A stretch of DNA of 64,000 nucleotides from the NCBI RefSeq assembly GCF_900111295.1, contig NZ_FOGT01000005.1, positions 248,001 through 312,000 on the forward strand. The letters run 5' to 3'. The notes below the pieces were generated by a model. That model was not told the DNA's origin. It saw nothing but the letters and a program-made list of their open reading frames with translations, and searched no databases. The DNA is from Salipaludibacillus aurantiacus (GTDB lineage: Bacteria > Bacillota > Bacilli > Bacillales > Salisediminibacteriaceae). Shown here piece after piece: positions 53,325 through 61,826 of this stretch. A program made the translations under genes and the position numbers. Position 1 is the first letter of the stretch; every line of letters begins with the position of its first letter.

Positions 53325-54010
53325 GACTGAGATATAAGGATAGTAACCTGAAAGACATCCGAAACAATATTTTAAATATTGGTCGGATGTTTTTTTGTTA
53401 AAAGCAGGGATTTCAATCCATTAGATGGGCGTTTGTTTACTGTAAAAATAGAATCGTTTCTATTTAAATAAGAGTCAATTTTAATCTGCCGGTTCACTGT
53501 CGGCAAAGGCTTACTCCAAAGACCCAAGTGCAACAATCGATTAAAGGACCTTAGTAACCCCTTCACATCCTGGGCCAGATCCGTGTGGAAGTTCGCTATG
53601 TTTTCTTGAAGCGACAGAAAAAGTTAAATCACCGACTTTTAAATGCTTCATAACTCAATTCGATTTATATCGAGAAGTAGTTAATGAGACCGGAGGAAGC
53701 GAGACTGTCTCTTCCTCTGAAAGCTGCGCTCTGGAGCAGCATCCGTCGAGACAAATCGGTGAATAGTCACTGAAGCAATGCTCTTTCCTGTGGAAAAGGA
53801 AGTCAGGCAAGACCCTGCAGAGCAAAGCTCGAAGCGGCTTGCCGACTTCTCCACGGAAAGCGAGTTTGCGTAGGAATCATCAACTCCTTTATACAGATTA
53901 ACTAATAAATATAAAAGCGTTCTCTAAATATAAACTCTTTTTCAGTGGCTTCGTTTTCTTTACCCAAGGGCTTCAACTGACTTCCTGAAGGAGGACGCTC
54001 TTTTTATAGT
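53325..54010. repeat. Dispersed repeat element, copy E (degenerate)
   Basis: The left end GAGACTGAGATATAAGGATA plus GTAACCTGAAAGACATCCGA resembles copies A-C. The hairpin arms ACATCCGAAACAATATTT and AAATATTGGTCGGATGT (one bulge) run into a T stretch. Inside, TTTTAATCTGCCGGTTCACT and AAAGGCTTACTCC match copy A near 2240. The right part has GCGAGACTGTCTCTTCCTC and CGAGTTTGCGTAGG blocks common to Bacillus intergenic repeats. The 64-codon minus-strand frame here is not credible. Confidence 0.55.
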
Positions 54011-54089
54011 CCCTTTTCTTCCTAACAAACACTTTTTGTTGAATGGTGCATAAATTATATAGACGATTGACCATTAAGGGGAGATTATT

Positions 54090-55163
54090 ATGCAGGGAAA
54101 AATGCGTCATTACTTTTGGGGAGTTCATACTGCCAGAGGATTCTTTTCTTTATATGAATCAAATTTACAGGATGTAGATGAAGTGGTAGTTATTAAAGGG
54201 TCGTTAAGGGTTATTAAGTCCAAAATACTGGAAACAATCGCCAAAGAAAATGCGGCCAAAGGGCATGAAGTGGAGTGTATTCATTGCGCGTCTGACAACA
54301 ATGCTCTTGATGGTGTAATTATACCCGCTCTTAAAACAGCTTTTACAGTTAACGACCTGGAACATACAGGGCGCACGAAAGTGATTAATTCAGATACCAT
54401 TCTTAATTTATCCCGGCTTATTGAGAAGGACATCAGACGGATGTATGTACAAAATATCAACAGGATTATTCAAAAAGCACACCGGTCTTTTAAAAGAGGT
54501 TTGGAAATCCACGATGGTTTAGAGGAAATATATATAAACAGCATGGATTTTCATAAAGCCGACAAATTGACTGGTTATTTAGTTCAGGAGATAATTGGAA
54601 AGAAACAAAACCCTGGAAAAAAAGGTCGTACAAAACACCGTTTTTTTGGTGCGTCAACTCCGCGTGGTGTAGTTGACTATATTCCTGATTTAACAGCAGA
54701 TGTAAAAAAACGATATTTGATTAAAGGGCGGGCCGGGACTGGGAAATCGACCTTACTAAAAAAAGTAGCTCGTTTTAGCGATGAGGCTGGGTTTGATGTG
54801 GAAATGTATCACTGCGGTTTTGATCCCCACAGTATTGATATGGTGATTATAAGAGAGCTCGGGGTCTGTTTATTTGACAGTACCGATCCCCATGAATATT
54901 TCCCTGAACAAGAAGAGGATCAAATTATTGACCTTTATACAGAAACAGTCATGCCTGAAACGGATCAGAAATATGCAGTGGCAATCAGCGAATTAACAAA
55001 ATTATATAAATCATATATGAAGCAGGGAATCACTTATCTGAAAGAGGCTAAAACGGTAAATGACCAGTTTGAGAGAAGTATTTTAAATGAAGCTGAGAAT
55101 CTAAATGTAAAAGATATTTATGATGTTTGCAGAGAAGTGTTAGAAAAGCAAGGTGAAAGTTAA
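54090..55163 (+). CDS. Duplicated P-loop ATPase of unknown function (PRK06851-like)
   Basis: The 357-residue protein consists of two homologous halves. The second has an intact Walker A, IKGRAGTGKST at 211-221; the first keeps the frame but not the key residues (IKGSLRVIKS at 35-44, lacking the GxGKS pattern). The halves also share the preceding block (YFWGVHTARG versus RFFGASTPRG) and the following H-C pair (IHCASDNNALDGVII versus YHCGFDPHSIDMVII). The pattern suggests an intramolecular pseudo-dimer with one active nucleotide site. Cellular role unknown. TTAAGGGGAG precedes the ATG. Confidence 0.75.
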   Translation: MQGKMRHYFWGVHTARGFFSLYESNLQDVDEVVVIKGSLRVIKSKILETIAKENAAKGHEVECIHCASDNNALDGVIIPALKTAFTVNDLEHTGRTKVINSDTILNLSRLIEKDIRRMYVQNINRIIQKAHRSFKRGLEIHDGLEEIYINSMDFHKADKLTGYLVQEIIGKKQNPGKKGRTKHRFFGASTPRGVVDYIPDLTADVKKRYLIKGRAGTGKSTLLKKVARFSDEAGFDVEMYHCGFDPHSIDMVIIRELGVCLFDSTDPHEYFPEQEEDQIIDLYTETVMPETDQKYAVAISELTKLYKSYMKQGITYLKEAKTVNDQFERSILNEAENLNVKDIYDVCREVLEKQGES

Positions 55164-55218
55164 GATACGGACAGATAATATGAGGAGTTGGGGTAAGAGG
55201 TCAGTAACGTGTAGAAGG

Positions 55219-55248
55219 GAGTCCCCAAAGAATTGGGAACTCTCTTTA
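55219..55248. terminator. Terminator between the ATPase and DUF3900 genes
   Basis: GAGTCCCCAA and TTGGGAACTC pair (one mismatch pair) and are followed by TCTTTATTTATTT; convergent genes may share it. Confidence 0.65.
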
Positions 55249-56301
55249 TTTATTTAATCGTTTTATTACATTTTCAAGTGTGTCAGGCTGAAGAAATTCA
55301 ACTGGAGAAGCATCTTTATCAAATGAAAATGACTCCCCTTCGATTAGTACTATGTATCTTCCGTTTTGTTTAGCGATATGTATGCTGGCACTGAAATCGG
55401 AAAGGAGGCCTTTAATGTCAATATGATCCAATTTTAATTTCAAAGGCATTTCAGGCTGATTTTCAACAAGCGGGGAAGATGCTTCAATCACCTGTTCTTC
55501 CGTCCATTTTTCCTGCATTTGTCTCTCGGCAGTATTTGACCAGGCTTCGATATATTCTTCTTCCTCAATTCTCTCTTCACTGTCTTCTTCATACGTTTCA
55601 GAAATGTACTGCTGATGAGATTCTATGACACGGTCTTTGACCATGTCCGTAATCGTCTGGGTGTATTCAACATATTTAAGAAACTCTTCAAAATATCTGG
55701 AATGGGAGGACTGATGAATTTTAAGTTCCCATTCTTCGGCCATTCCTTCCTCAGGCATATGAGGGTATTGGATGGACTTCATATTTTTAGTTGTAATAGC
55801 CATTTCAACTTTTTTAATAAGTGACTGCTCATCGGTAATAGAAGCGACTTTCTGTTCGAAGTCACATTTTAAAACAAATATATAAGGTTCATCTGAAAAC
55901 TTAGTAAGTTTAGCGCGGAGAACAATAAGAGCCCCGCCCCGAATCGAACTAGTGTTCAAATAGCCTCTGACTATTTTTTCACTTTGTTCTTTGAAAGTAT
56001 CTAATGAATCTGCCACCCTGAGTCTCTGAAAAAGATTATAATTTGGATTTGAATCAAGCTCGTAACCGGGTTCCACTGTAAAATATCCTATTTTAGTGGG
56101 TACTTGCTCGCTCTTAGGATGACGCTCTACTTTCCGTTTAGCTATTTTCCCTAATTCCCCGTCTAAAAAATCTTTTAACGGGCTGGATAAATAGGTCTCT
56201 TTATCCAGGGTCTGATAGTGGTTAAATACTTTTTCTGCCTCTTCTCCGCCTCCTGTTACTTTAATTACAAAGAAAGATAAATACTCTATAGTAAAGTCCA
56301 T
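55246..56301 (-). CDS. DUF3900-domain protein
   Basis: The 351-residue soluble protein begins MDFTIEYLSFFVIKVTGGGE, which fits the DUF3900 family of Bacilli as I recall it. It has an acidic, Glu-rich segment at about 235-260 (SETYEEDSEERIEEEEYIEA) and mixed alpha/beta regions elsewhere. No catalytic motif or membrane helix is seen. Function unknown; the family name is moderately certain. Confidence 0.65.
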   Translation of the reverse strand: MDFTIEYLSFFVIKVTGGGEEAEKVFNHYQTLDKETYLSSPLKDFLDGELGKIAKRKVERHPKSEQVPTKIGYFTVEPGYELDSNPNYNLFQRLRVADSLDTFKEQSEKIVRGYLNTSSIRGGALIVLRAKLTKFSDEPYIFVLKCDFEQKVASITDEQSLIKKVEMAITTKNMKSIQYPHMPEEGMAEEWELKIHQSSHSRYFEEFLKYVEYTQTITDMVKDRVIESHQQYISETYEEDSEERIEEEEYIEAWSNTAERQMQEKWTEEQVIEASSPLVENQPEMPLKLKLDHIDIKGLLSDFSASIHIAKQNGRYIVLIEGESFSFDKDASPVEFLQPDTLENVIKRLNK

Positions 56302-56552
56302 TGTGAAACCTCCGGCTCATTTTATCAACCTCAGTATTATAACATAGGCGAATAAAGACTAACGAAAAAGTCGCAATAATTTATTACAATAATTTTCCTT
56401 TAACGTAGTCTGAATCTTGTTTTAAAACATTTTAATATTATACTGTTAATTTTTTTATAATCTTATCGTTTTTTAGTGGATTATCACCAATAACCCTAAC
56501 ATTTAAGCGTTTTCTAAAATAAACAAATATTGTAATAAATACGAAAAAATAT

Positions 56553-56638
56553 AATTTTCAAAAAATATTATTTACTTTCTTTTTAGAATATAGTAATTTA
56601 GGTAATGGATTTGTAATATTTTTATTATTTTATATTAT
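56553..56638 (+). promoter_or_regulatory. Possible CodY-like site and promoter of the oligopeptide-binding gene
   Basis: AATTTTCAAAAAATA (56553-56567) differs at two positions from the CodY consensus AATTTTCNGAAAATT, in very AT-rich DNA where chance matches are common. TTGTAA (56611-56616) and TATTAT (56633-56638) are 16 bases apart. The remainder of 56302-56670 holds no gene that I can see. Confidence 0.3.
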
Positions 56639-56670
56639 AAGTTACGGACTATTTAAAGGAGGACTCTGAC

Positions 56671-58305
56671 ATGTTAAGAAGTAAAGGCTTAAAAGCAGGG
56701 ATGTTTTCACTTGCTGCAGCTGTGGCGCTGGCTGGTTGTGCCAGTGAACCGGATGAAAGCGGGGAAAACACTGGGGCAGAAACACCGGAAAATAACGAAA
56801 ACGAACAGAATGATGGGGGTGAAGCAGCAGGAGGAGAAGGCGGGGACTTAATTGTTGCCGTGTTATCAGATGCAAACTCTTTGGATCCTCATACCTCAAG
56901 TGACGTACCGTCCGGTAACATTCAAACCAATCTATATGAAACACTTGTCAAGTATGATGATAATATGGAATTGGAACCGGGACTTGCCGAAGAGTGGGAA
57001 GCTGTAGAAGATGATGTGTGGCATTTCCACTTGGTTGAAGGAGCAGAATTTCATGACGGGACGTCATTTAACGCAGAAGCAGTTAAGGTGAATATTGAGA
57101 GGATTCTGGATGACGAACTCGCTTCTCCGCGTAAAATTCTTTTTGAAATAGTGGAAGAAGTGAATGTGGTTGATGATTATACAGTTGAATTTGTAACTGA
57201 AGATCCATTTGCACCGCTCCCTGCTCATATGGCACACTATGCTGCCAGTATTGTAAGCCCGGAAGTGATTGAAGAGGATTATGCGAATATGGAAGACGGG
57301 GCACAGCCTGGCGACTATGTTAACGAGCATCCTTATGGTACAGGCTATTTCAAATTTGAAAGCTGGGATACAGGTGATGAACTTGTATTAACTAAAAACG
57401 AAGATTATTGGGGAGAAAATGCGAAAGTAGATACTGTCACTTTCAGTGTGGTCCCTGAGGATTTAACACGTATTGGAGAACTGGAAACGGGGGCTGCTCA
57501 TATTATTGACCCGGTTACGCCAAGTGATATGTCACGTGTGGAAAATACTGATGGCATTAACGTGTACCAAAGAAATGCCGCAAGTATTACATATTTAGGT
57601 TTTAATGTGGAAAAAGAACCGTTTGATGATGAGAGAGTCCGTCAGGCGATTTCTTTAGCACTTAACAAGGAAAATATGCTGGACGGGGTTCTTGAAGGTA
57701 CGGGAGATGCAGCTCTCGGTCCAGTAAATAATACTAACTTTGGCTACAGCGAAAATGTTGACCAGCTGGAGTACGACCCTGAAAGAGCAAAGGAATTGCT
57801 AGCGGAGGCAGGCTATGAAGATGGGTTTGAAACAACCATATGGACCAATGACAGCCGGGAAAGAATGGATATCGCCGAATTGGCGCAGGCTGACTTAGCT
57901 GCGATAGGAGTAGATATTGAAATTGAAGTTGTAGAATGGGGAGCCTACCTTGATCAGACTGGTGCGGGCGAGCATGATATGTTTATTCTCGGTCTATCTC
58001 TCGGGACAGGTGATGCAGATTACCCAATGCACATGCTTTTCCACTCTGAGAACGTTGGTACAGGCGGTAACAGGTCGTTCTTCGCAGATGATGAGTTTGA
58101 CGCGATGATTCATGAAGCCCGTGTTGAACAGGATGAGGATACCCGTTTAGAAATGTATGAAGAAGCAACGAACTATCTTCTTGATAAATCGCCGATGGCG
58201 TTCTTGTATCACCCTGACCATATCATGGGATATTCAGACAATGTTGACGGTTTCTGGGCAGATCCATCCGGGTTATACCAATTAAAAGATGTCACCATTC
58301 AATAG
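56671..58305 (+). CDS. Oligopeptide/dipeptide-binding lipoprotein (family 5), orphan
   Basis: ATG 56671 follows AAAGGAGGA. The 544-residue protein has lipobox LAGC (Cys23), an acidic Asn/Glu/Gly linker and the family 5 fold: LVKYDDNMELEPGLAEEWEA, FHLVEGAEFHDGTSFNAEAV and PYGTGYFKFESWDTGDELVL. It binds peptides or nickel-like ligands for ABC import. No permease or ATPase gene is adjacent and a terminator follows, so it must work with a transporter encoded elsewhere. Confidence 0.9.
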   Translation: MLRSKGLKAGMFSLAAAVALAGCASEPDESGENTGAETPENNENEQNDGGEAAGGEGGDLIVAVLSDANSLDPHTSSDVPSGNIQTNLYETLVKYDDNMELEPGLAEEWEAVEDDVWHFHLVEGAEFHDGTSFNAEAVKVNIERILDDELASPRKILFEIVEEVNVVDDYTVEFVTEDPFAPLPAHMAHYAASIVSPEVIEEDYANMEDGAQPGDYVNEHPYGTGYFKFESWDTGDELVLTKNEDYWGENAKVDTVTFSVVPEDLTRIGELETGAAHIIDPVTPSDMSRVENTDGINVYQRNAASITYLGFNVEKEPFDDERVRQAISLALNKENMLDGVLEGTGDAALGPVNNTNFGYSENVDQLEYDPERAKELLAEAGYEDGFETTIWTNDSRERMDIAELAQADLAAIGVDIEIEVVEWGAYLDQTGAGEHDMFILGLSLGTGDADYPMHMLFHSENVGTGGNRSFFADDEFDAMIHEARVEQDEDTRLEMYEEATNYLLDKSPMAFLYHPDHIMGYSDNVDGFWADPSGLYQLKDVTIQ

Positions 58306-58308
58306 TTA

Positions 58309-58345
58309 CCAAAAAGAGTCTGGCTTTAGCCAGGCTCTTTTTAGT
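58309..58345 (+). terminator. Terminator of the oligopeptide-binding gene
   Basis: AGAGTCTGGCT and AGCCAGGCTCT pair around TT, followed by TTTTT. Confidence 0.88.
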
Positions 58346-58357
58346 GATTACAAAAGA

Positions 58358-59470
58358 TTAATCAAGTAATGTTTGGACCGTGACAAAGGTATAACCTTGC
58401 TTCTGTAGCTCATCGATAATCCTTGGGAGGGCTTCTACCGTTCCATCAAGCATCCCGGGGTTTACATCAATGTTATGTTGAAGAATAATTCCGCCCGGTT
58501 TTATATTATTTTTGACTCTGTTGAAAATCTCATCGCCTGAAAGGCCAGTCCAGTCCAAGGTATCAACAGACCACATAACAATCCGAAATCCTTTTTCCTG
58601 AAGAAAATCTTCATCAGCTCTGGTTAGTTTTCCGTATGGAGGTCTGAATAAATCAGGCAATCTGTTAACAGCTCTGCTCATACTCTGCTGGGTTTTGAAA
58701 AGTTCTTCCCTTACCTCGCTGGACTGAATAGCAGTAAGGTCAGGATGGGTGAAAGAATGGTTCCCTAATCCATGTCCTTCTTTTACAATGCGTTGCATAA
58801 GTTCAGGAAACTGATCTACCTGCCTTCCAACAACAAAGAATGTAGCAGGAACTCCTTTATCCTTTAAAATATCAAGTATTTGCGGGGTATATGTGGCGTC
58901 CGGGCCGTCATCAAATGTAAGGGCAATTTGCCTGCCGGCTGAATCTCCTGAGCCGATTCTTCTGGCAGTTCTTTTGTTAGGGTTTTGAATCGTTGTTCTT
59001 TTCGCACTTGCATCATACTCCACTCTTAACCCCAGTCTTCTTGCGACATCCACTAACGGGACGAATGTCTGGCCGTCTACGTGAATAGAGGGTGTTGCCC
59101 ACGTATCTCTTTCCCACTGGTCAGTTCCTGCTTTCTGATAATCGATGTATTTCGTTCCTGTCGGGTTGGCAAAACGCGTGCCGCCTAATCGGAAAACTAT
59201 TGAATCATATTTTTCATTCCAGTTTACTTCTGTCCCTGTATGCTTAAAAAACATAGCAGGCACCATCATATGTCCGTCTCGCATCACATAGTTCGTCTGG
59301 ACAGGCTGGTTATCCACATAAACTGGCGCTTTAAGTAACTCAGACTCTTTCGCTGATACTGAAGCGGATAGAACAGCCAGCATTGTCAGGAATGTCACTA
59401 AAAAGACAACAGCTTTCCTTATTCCTGGCCGGCACAAAGGTCTCATGGATGGTGTTTTTTTCAGCTTCAT
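58358..59470 (-). CDS. Polysaccharide deacetylase with stalk domain
   Basis: The 370-residue protein has an N-terminal signal/anchor (about 19-40), a copper-amine-oxidase-N-like stalk domain (about 48-165) and a NodB deacetylase domain. Catalytic and zinc residues are TFDDGP (185-190), HSFTHP (H238, H242) and RPPYGKLT. It removes acetyl groups from peptidoglycan or another surface glycan outside the cell. Related Bacillus enzymes act in spore cortex (PdaA-like) or vegetative wall remodelling; the stalk domain favours a wall-anchored enzyme. Confidence 0.9.
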   Translation of the reverse strand: MKLKKTPSMRPLCRPGIRKAVVFLVTFLTMLAVLSASVSAKESELLKAPVYVDNQPVQTNYVMRDGHMMVPAMFFKHTGTEVNWNEKYDSIVFRLGGTRFANPTGTKYIDYQKAGTDQWERDTWATPSIHVDGQTFVPLVDVARRLGLRVEYDASAKRTTIQNPNKRTARRIGSGDSAGRQIALTFDDGPDATYTPQILDILKDKGVPATFFVVGRQVDQFPELMQRIVKEGHGLGNHSFTHPDLTAIQSSEVREELFKTQQSMSRAVNRLPDLFRPPYGKLTRADEDFLQEKGFRIVMWSVDTLDWTGLSGDEIFNRVKNNIKPGGIILQHNIDVNPGMLDGTVEALPRIIDELQKQGYTFVTVQTLLD

Positions 59471-59576
59471 AATATACTCCTTTTATCATCAGTTTTTTGT
59501 AAATTTAATTTGCCCACTTAAAGAAGTTTTTAATATAAAAAAGTTTGTTTGATTAAATCAGCTGGAGGTAATAAAA

Positions 59577-59615
59577 ATGAACAAGTGATGGAATAAATTA
59601 TTGGGCTTATTTTAA
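59577..59615 (+). other. UGA-containing mini-ORF upstream of msrA
   Basis: GGAGGT (59564-59569) is placed ideally, 7 bases before ATG 59577. The fourth codon is TGA: MNK-stop, or MNK-x-WNKLLGLF ending TAA at 59613-59615 if the UGA is read. It ends 30 bases before the msrA start. It could be a leader that senses UGA decoding, or a chance ribosome binding site. No SECIS-like hairpin follows this UGA. Confidence 0.3.
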
Positions 59616-59645
59616 ATCCCTTTAGAAAAGAGGTGGATAGAGATT

Positions 59646-60296
59646 ATGGCAGACATAAAAAATGCAGGAGAAGCAGGCCTCAAAAAAGCAGTTTTTGGAA
59701 TGGGCTGATTTTGGGGACCTGATGCCCAGTTTGGGTGTCATAAAGGGGTCATAAAAACTGAAGCAGGATATACAGGAGGGACAACAGCACATCCTGTATA
59801 CAGGCAAATGGGTGATCATACGGAAGCTGTTCAAGTGGTTTACGATCCAGCGGAAATAACTTACGAAGAGCTTCTCAATGAATTCTGGAAAAGCCACAGC
59901 GGTAAAAAACACGGCTACGGGGGAAGACAGTACATGTCTCTTCTCGTCTGTTTTGATAACTCGCAGAAAAAAACGGCTTTTAGCGTAAAACAGAAGTGGG
60001 AGGAGATAAAAGGGCACAAGATTGAAACAGAAATTATTTCACAGAAACCTTTTTATCCAGCGGAAGACTTTCATCAAAAATATTATTTAAAACAGTATAA
60101 GTCAGCATTGGAGAAACTGTCTGAATTATATCCATCCCATAAAGGCCTGGTTCATTCAACCTTGGCTGCGCGTTTAAATGGATTTGTTAAAGGCTTTGGT
60201 ACAATGGAAGGGATAAAAATAGAAATCAGCCAATCGGACGGGGCAGACGTTGAAAAAGAACGCTTGCAAGAAGCCGTTTCTTCAATTAAATGGTGA
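59646..60296 (+). CDS. msrA: Selenocysteine-containing methionine sulfoxide reductase A, UGA-interrupted
   Basis: Reading through TGA 59706-59708 gives 216 residues from ATG 59646 (GAGGTGG upstream). The TGA is codon 21 and falls on the catalytic cysteine of the MsrA motif: AVFGMG-Sec-FWGPDAQFG. The rest is a full MsrA domain: KTEAGYTGGTTAHPVYRQMG, DHTEAVQVVYDP, ELLNEFWKSH and GGRQYMSLL. It reduces methionine-S-sulfoxide in proteins and free form. C31 and a Cys in SLLVCFD are possible resolving residues. A SECIS-like hairpin follows the UGA. Default gene calling would start at the ATG at 59808 and lose the active site. Seleno-MsrA is known from some clostridia and algae. Confidence 0.87.
59721..59739 (+). 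promoter_or_regulatory. Bacterial SECIS-like stem-loop of the seleno-msrA mRNA
   Basis: GATGCCC-AGTTT-GGGTGTC forms a 7-bp stem (two G-U pairs) with loop AGUUU. The loop begins 20 bases after the UGA and has G second, like the element in the peroxiredoxin gene. Confidence 0.7.
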
Positions 60297-60389
60297 ACAA
60301 GGGTTTAATCTCTCCTCTGATCATATTTACCTTCAATAAGGAATAGAGTTAAAAGAAGGTGTTTAATAGACAGCAGGGAGGGCGGTCAG

Positions 60390-61679
60390 TTGATCATTCA
60401 TGTGGTGTCGACTGGAGAATCTTTATTTAGTATAGCCCGGGATTATGGGGTAACAGTGCAGGAAATAACAAGTGCTAACAGGCTGGACGACATGACCCCG
60501 CTTGTCGTCGGTCAGGCTCTGGTTATTCCAACTGAAGGCAGATTTCATTTGCTTGGGCGCGGAGAAAGCTTACAGATGATCAGTCAGAAATACGGGATTC
60601 CGGTCAATCAGTTAGCGGCAGTAAACCAAGTTATTCGGACTGAATTTATCCAACCGGGCCATTCATTGTATATCCCGGATTATATGCGCCAGAAACCGGC
60701 GATAGATGTAGGAGCTTATGTTGACCTTAAAATAACAGGTGAGGAGTCAGCACAGGCAGTAGATGAAGTAGGCGGGTATTTAACTTTTTTACAAATTTTC
60801 AGTTATGAACTGAATGCAGATGGATCGCTGACACCCTTAAATGACCAGGAAATTATTAATACAGCTTATCAAAATAATGTTGTTCCGTTAATGGTTATTA
60901 CTAATATTGACGAGGGGGCTTTTAGCACAGAGCTTGCTTCAACAGTGCTGCAAAATGAAGACTTGCAAAACAGGATGCTCGACGAAGCGCTTGCCATAAT
61001 GGATGAAAAAGGTTATTTAGGGCTTGATTTTGATCTGGAATACCTCGGCCTTGAAAATCGGGAAGCATATAATCAGCTGATGGTGCGGGCTAAGGCTAGG
61101 CTTGATGAAAAAGGTTATTTTCTTTCAAGTGCTTTGGCACCTATAGTCGAACCGGGCATGACTGGCGTTCTTTATGAAGGGCATGATTACGCCTTTCATG
61201 GAGAAACGGCTGACTTTGTCTTTCTTATGACTTATGAATGGGGATGGACAGGAGGCCCGCCAAGAGCTGTAGCACCCCTTAATGAAGTAAGGCGTGTGGT
61301 AGAATATGCTGGTTCGGTGATGCCTTACGATAAAGTGATGATGGGGATCCCGCTTTATGGATATGATTGGACTCTGCCATTTGTAGAAGGAGTATCGAGA
61401 GCAAGGGCAATTGACCATCAGGAAGCAATTCGGCTAGCCGGTGATTATAACGCGGCAATAGAATATGATGAAACGGCTCAGTCTCCATTTTTCAGGTATG
61501 TTGATGAGGAAGGAGCAGAGCATGAAGTGTGGTTTGAAGATGCGAGAAGCATACAGGCGAAATTTGATCTTGTGAAGGAGTTAGGCTTGCGGGGCGTGTA
61601 TTACTGGGTGCTAGGTTGGGACTTTCCGCAAAACTGGCTGCTTCTAGAAGATAACTTTCAAATAAATAAACGGGTTTAA
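60390..61679 (+). CDS. LysM-GH18 spore cortex hydrolase, SleL/YaaH type
   Basis: TTG 60390 follows GGGAGGGCGG. The 429-residue protein has two LysM repeats (about 2-46 and 52-95) that bind peptidoglycan and a GH18 domain from about 98, with the catalytic motif D213-F-D215-L-E217 in GLDFDLEYLG. SleL-type enzymes are N-acetylglucosaminidases that degrade cortex fragments during germination and are carried on spores. No signal peptide, as usual for this group. A terminator follows. Confidence 0.9.
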   Translation: MIIHVVSTGESLFSIARDYGVTVQEITSANRLDDMTPLVVGQALVIPTEGRFHLLGRGESLQMISQKYGIPVNQLAAVNQVIRTEFIQPGHSLYIPDYMRQKPAIDVGAYVDLKITGEESAQAVDEVGGYLTFLQIFSYELNADGSLTPLNDQEIINTAYQNNVVPLMVITNIDEGAFSTELASTVLQNEDLQNRMLDEALAIMDEKGYLGLDFDLEYLGLENREAYNQLMVRAKARLDEKGYFLSSALAPIVEPGMTGVLYEGHDYAFHGETADFVFLMTYEWGWTGGPPRAVAPLNEVRRVVEYAGSVMPYDKVMMGIPLYGYDWTLPFVEGVSRARAIDHQEAIRLAGDYNAAIEYDETAQSPFFRYVDEEGAEHEVWFEDARSIQAKFDLVKELGLRGVYYWVLGWDFPQNWLLLEDNFQINKRV

Positions 61680-61682
61680 CCC

Positions 61683-61728
61683 CTCTGCTCAAGGGTAATT
61701 TAATTACTTTATGAGCAGTTTTTTTTAT
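61683..61728 (+). terminator. Terminator of the SleL-type gene
   Basis: CTGCTCA and TGAGCAG pair across a 20-base AT-rich loop and are followed by eight T. Confidence 0.8.
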
Positions 61729-61826
61729 TTTAAAAAGCATGAAGAAGTGTCACAAGACTTGGAAAAGGTCTGATATAATAGAAAATTGAGATTAATTTAC
61801 AAGTGCTTAATAAGGGGATAAATGGA

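Noticed and set aside
53372-53566. 64-codon frame on the minus strand
   Set aside because: Lies within repeat copy E and reads through its hairpin.
59808-60296. MsrA-like gene starting at ATG 59808
   Set aside because: It would lack the active site and has no ribosome binding site; the upstream frame through TGA 59706 completes the family.
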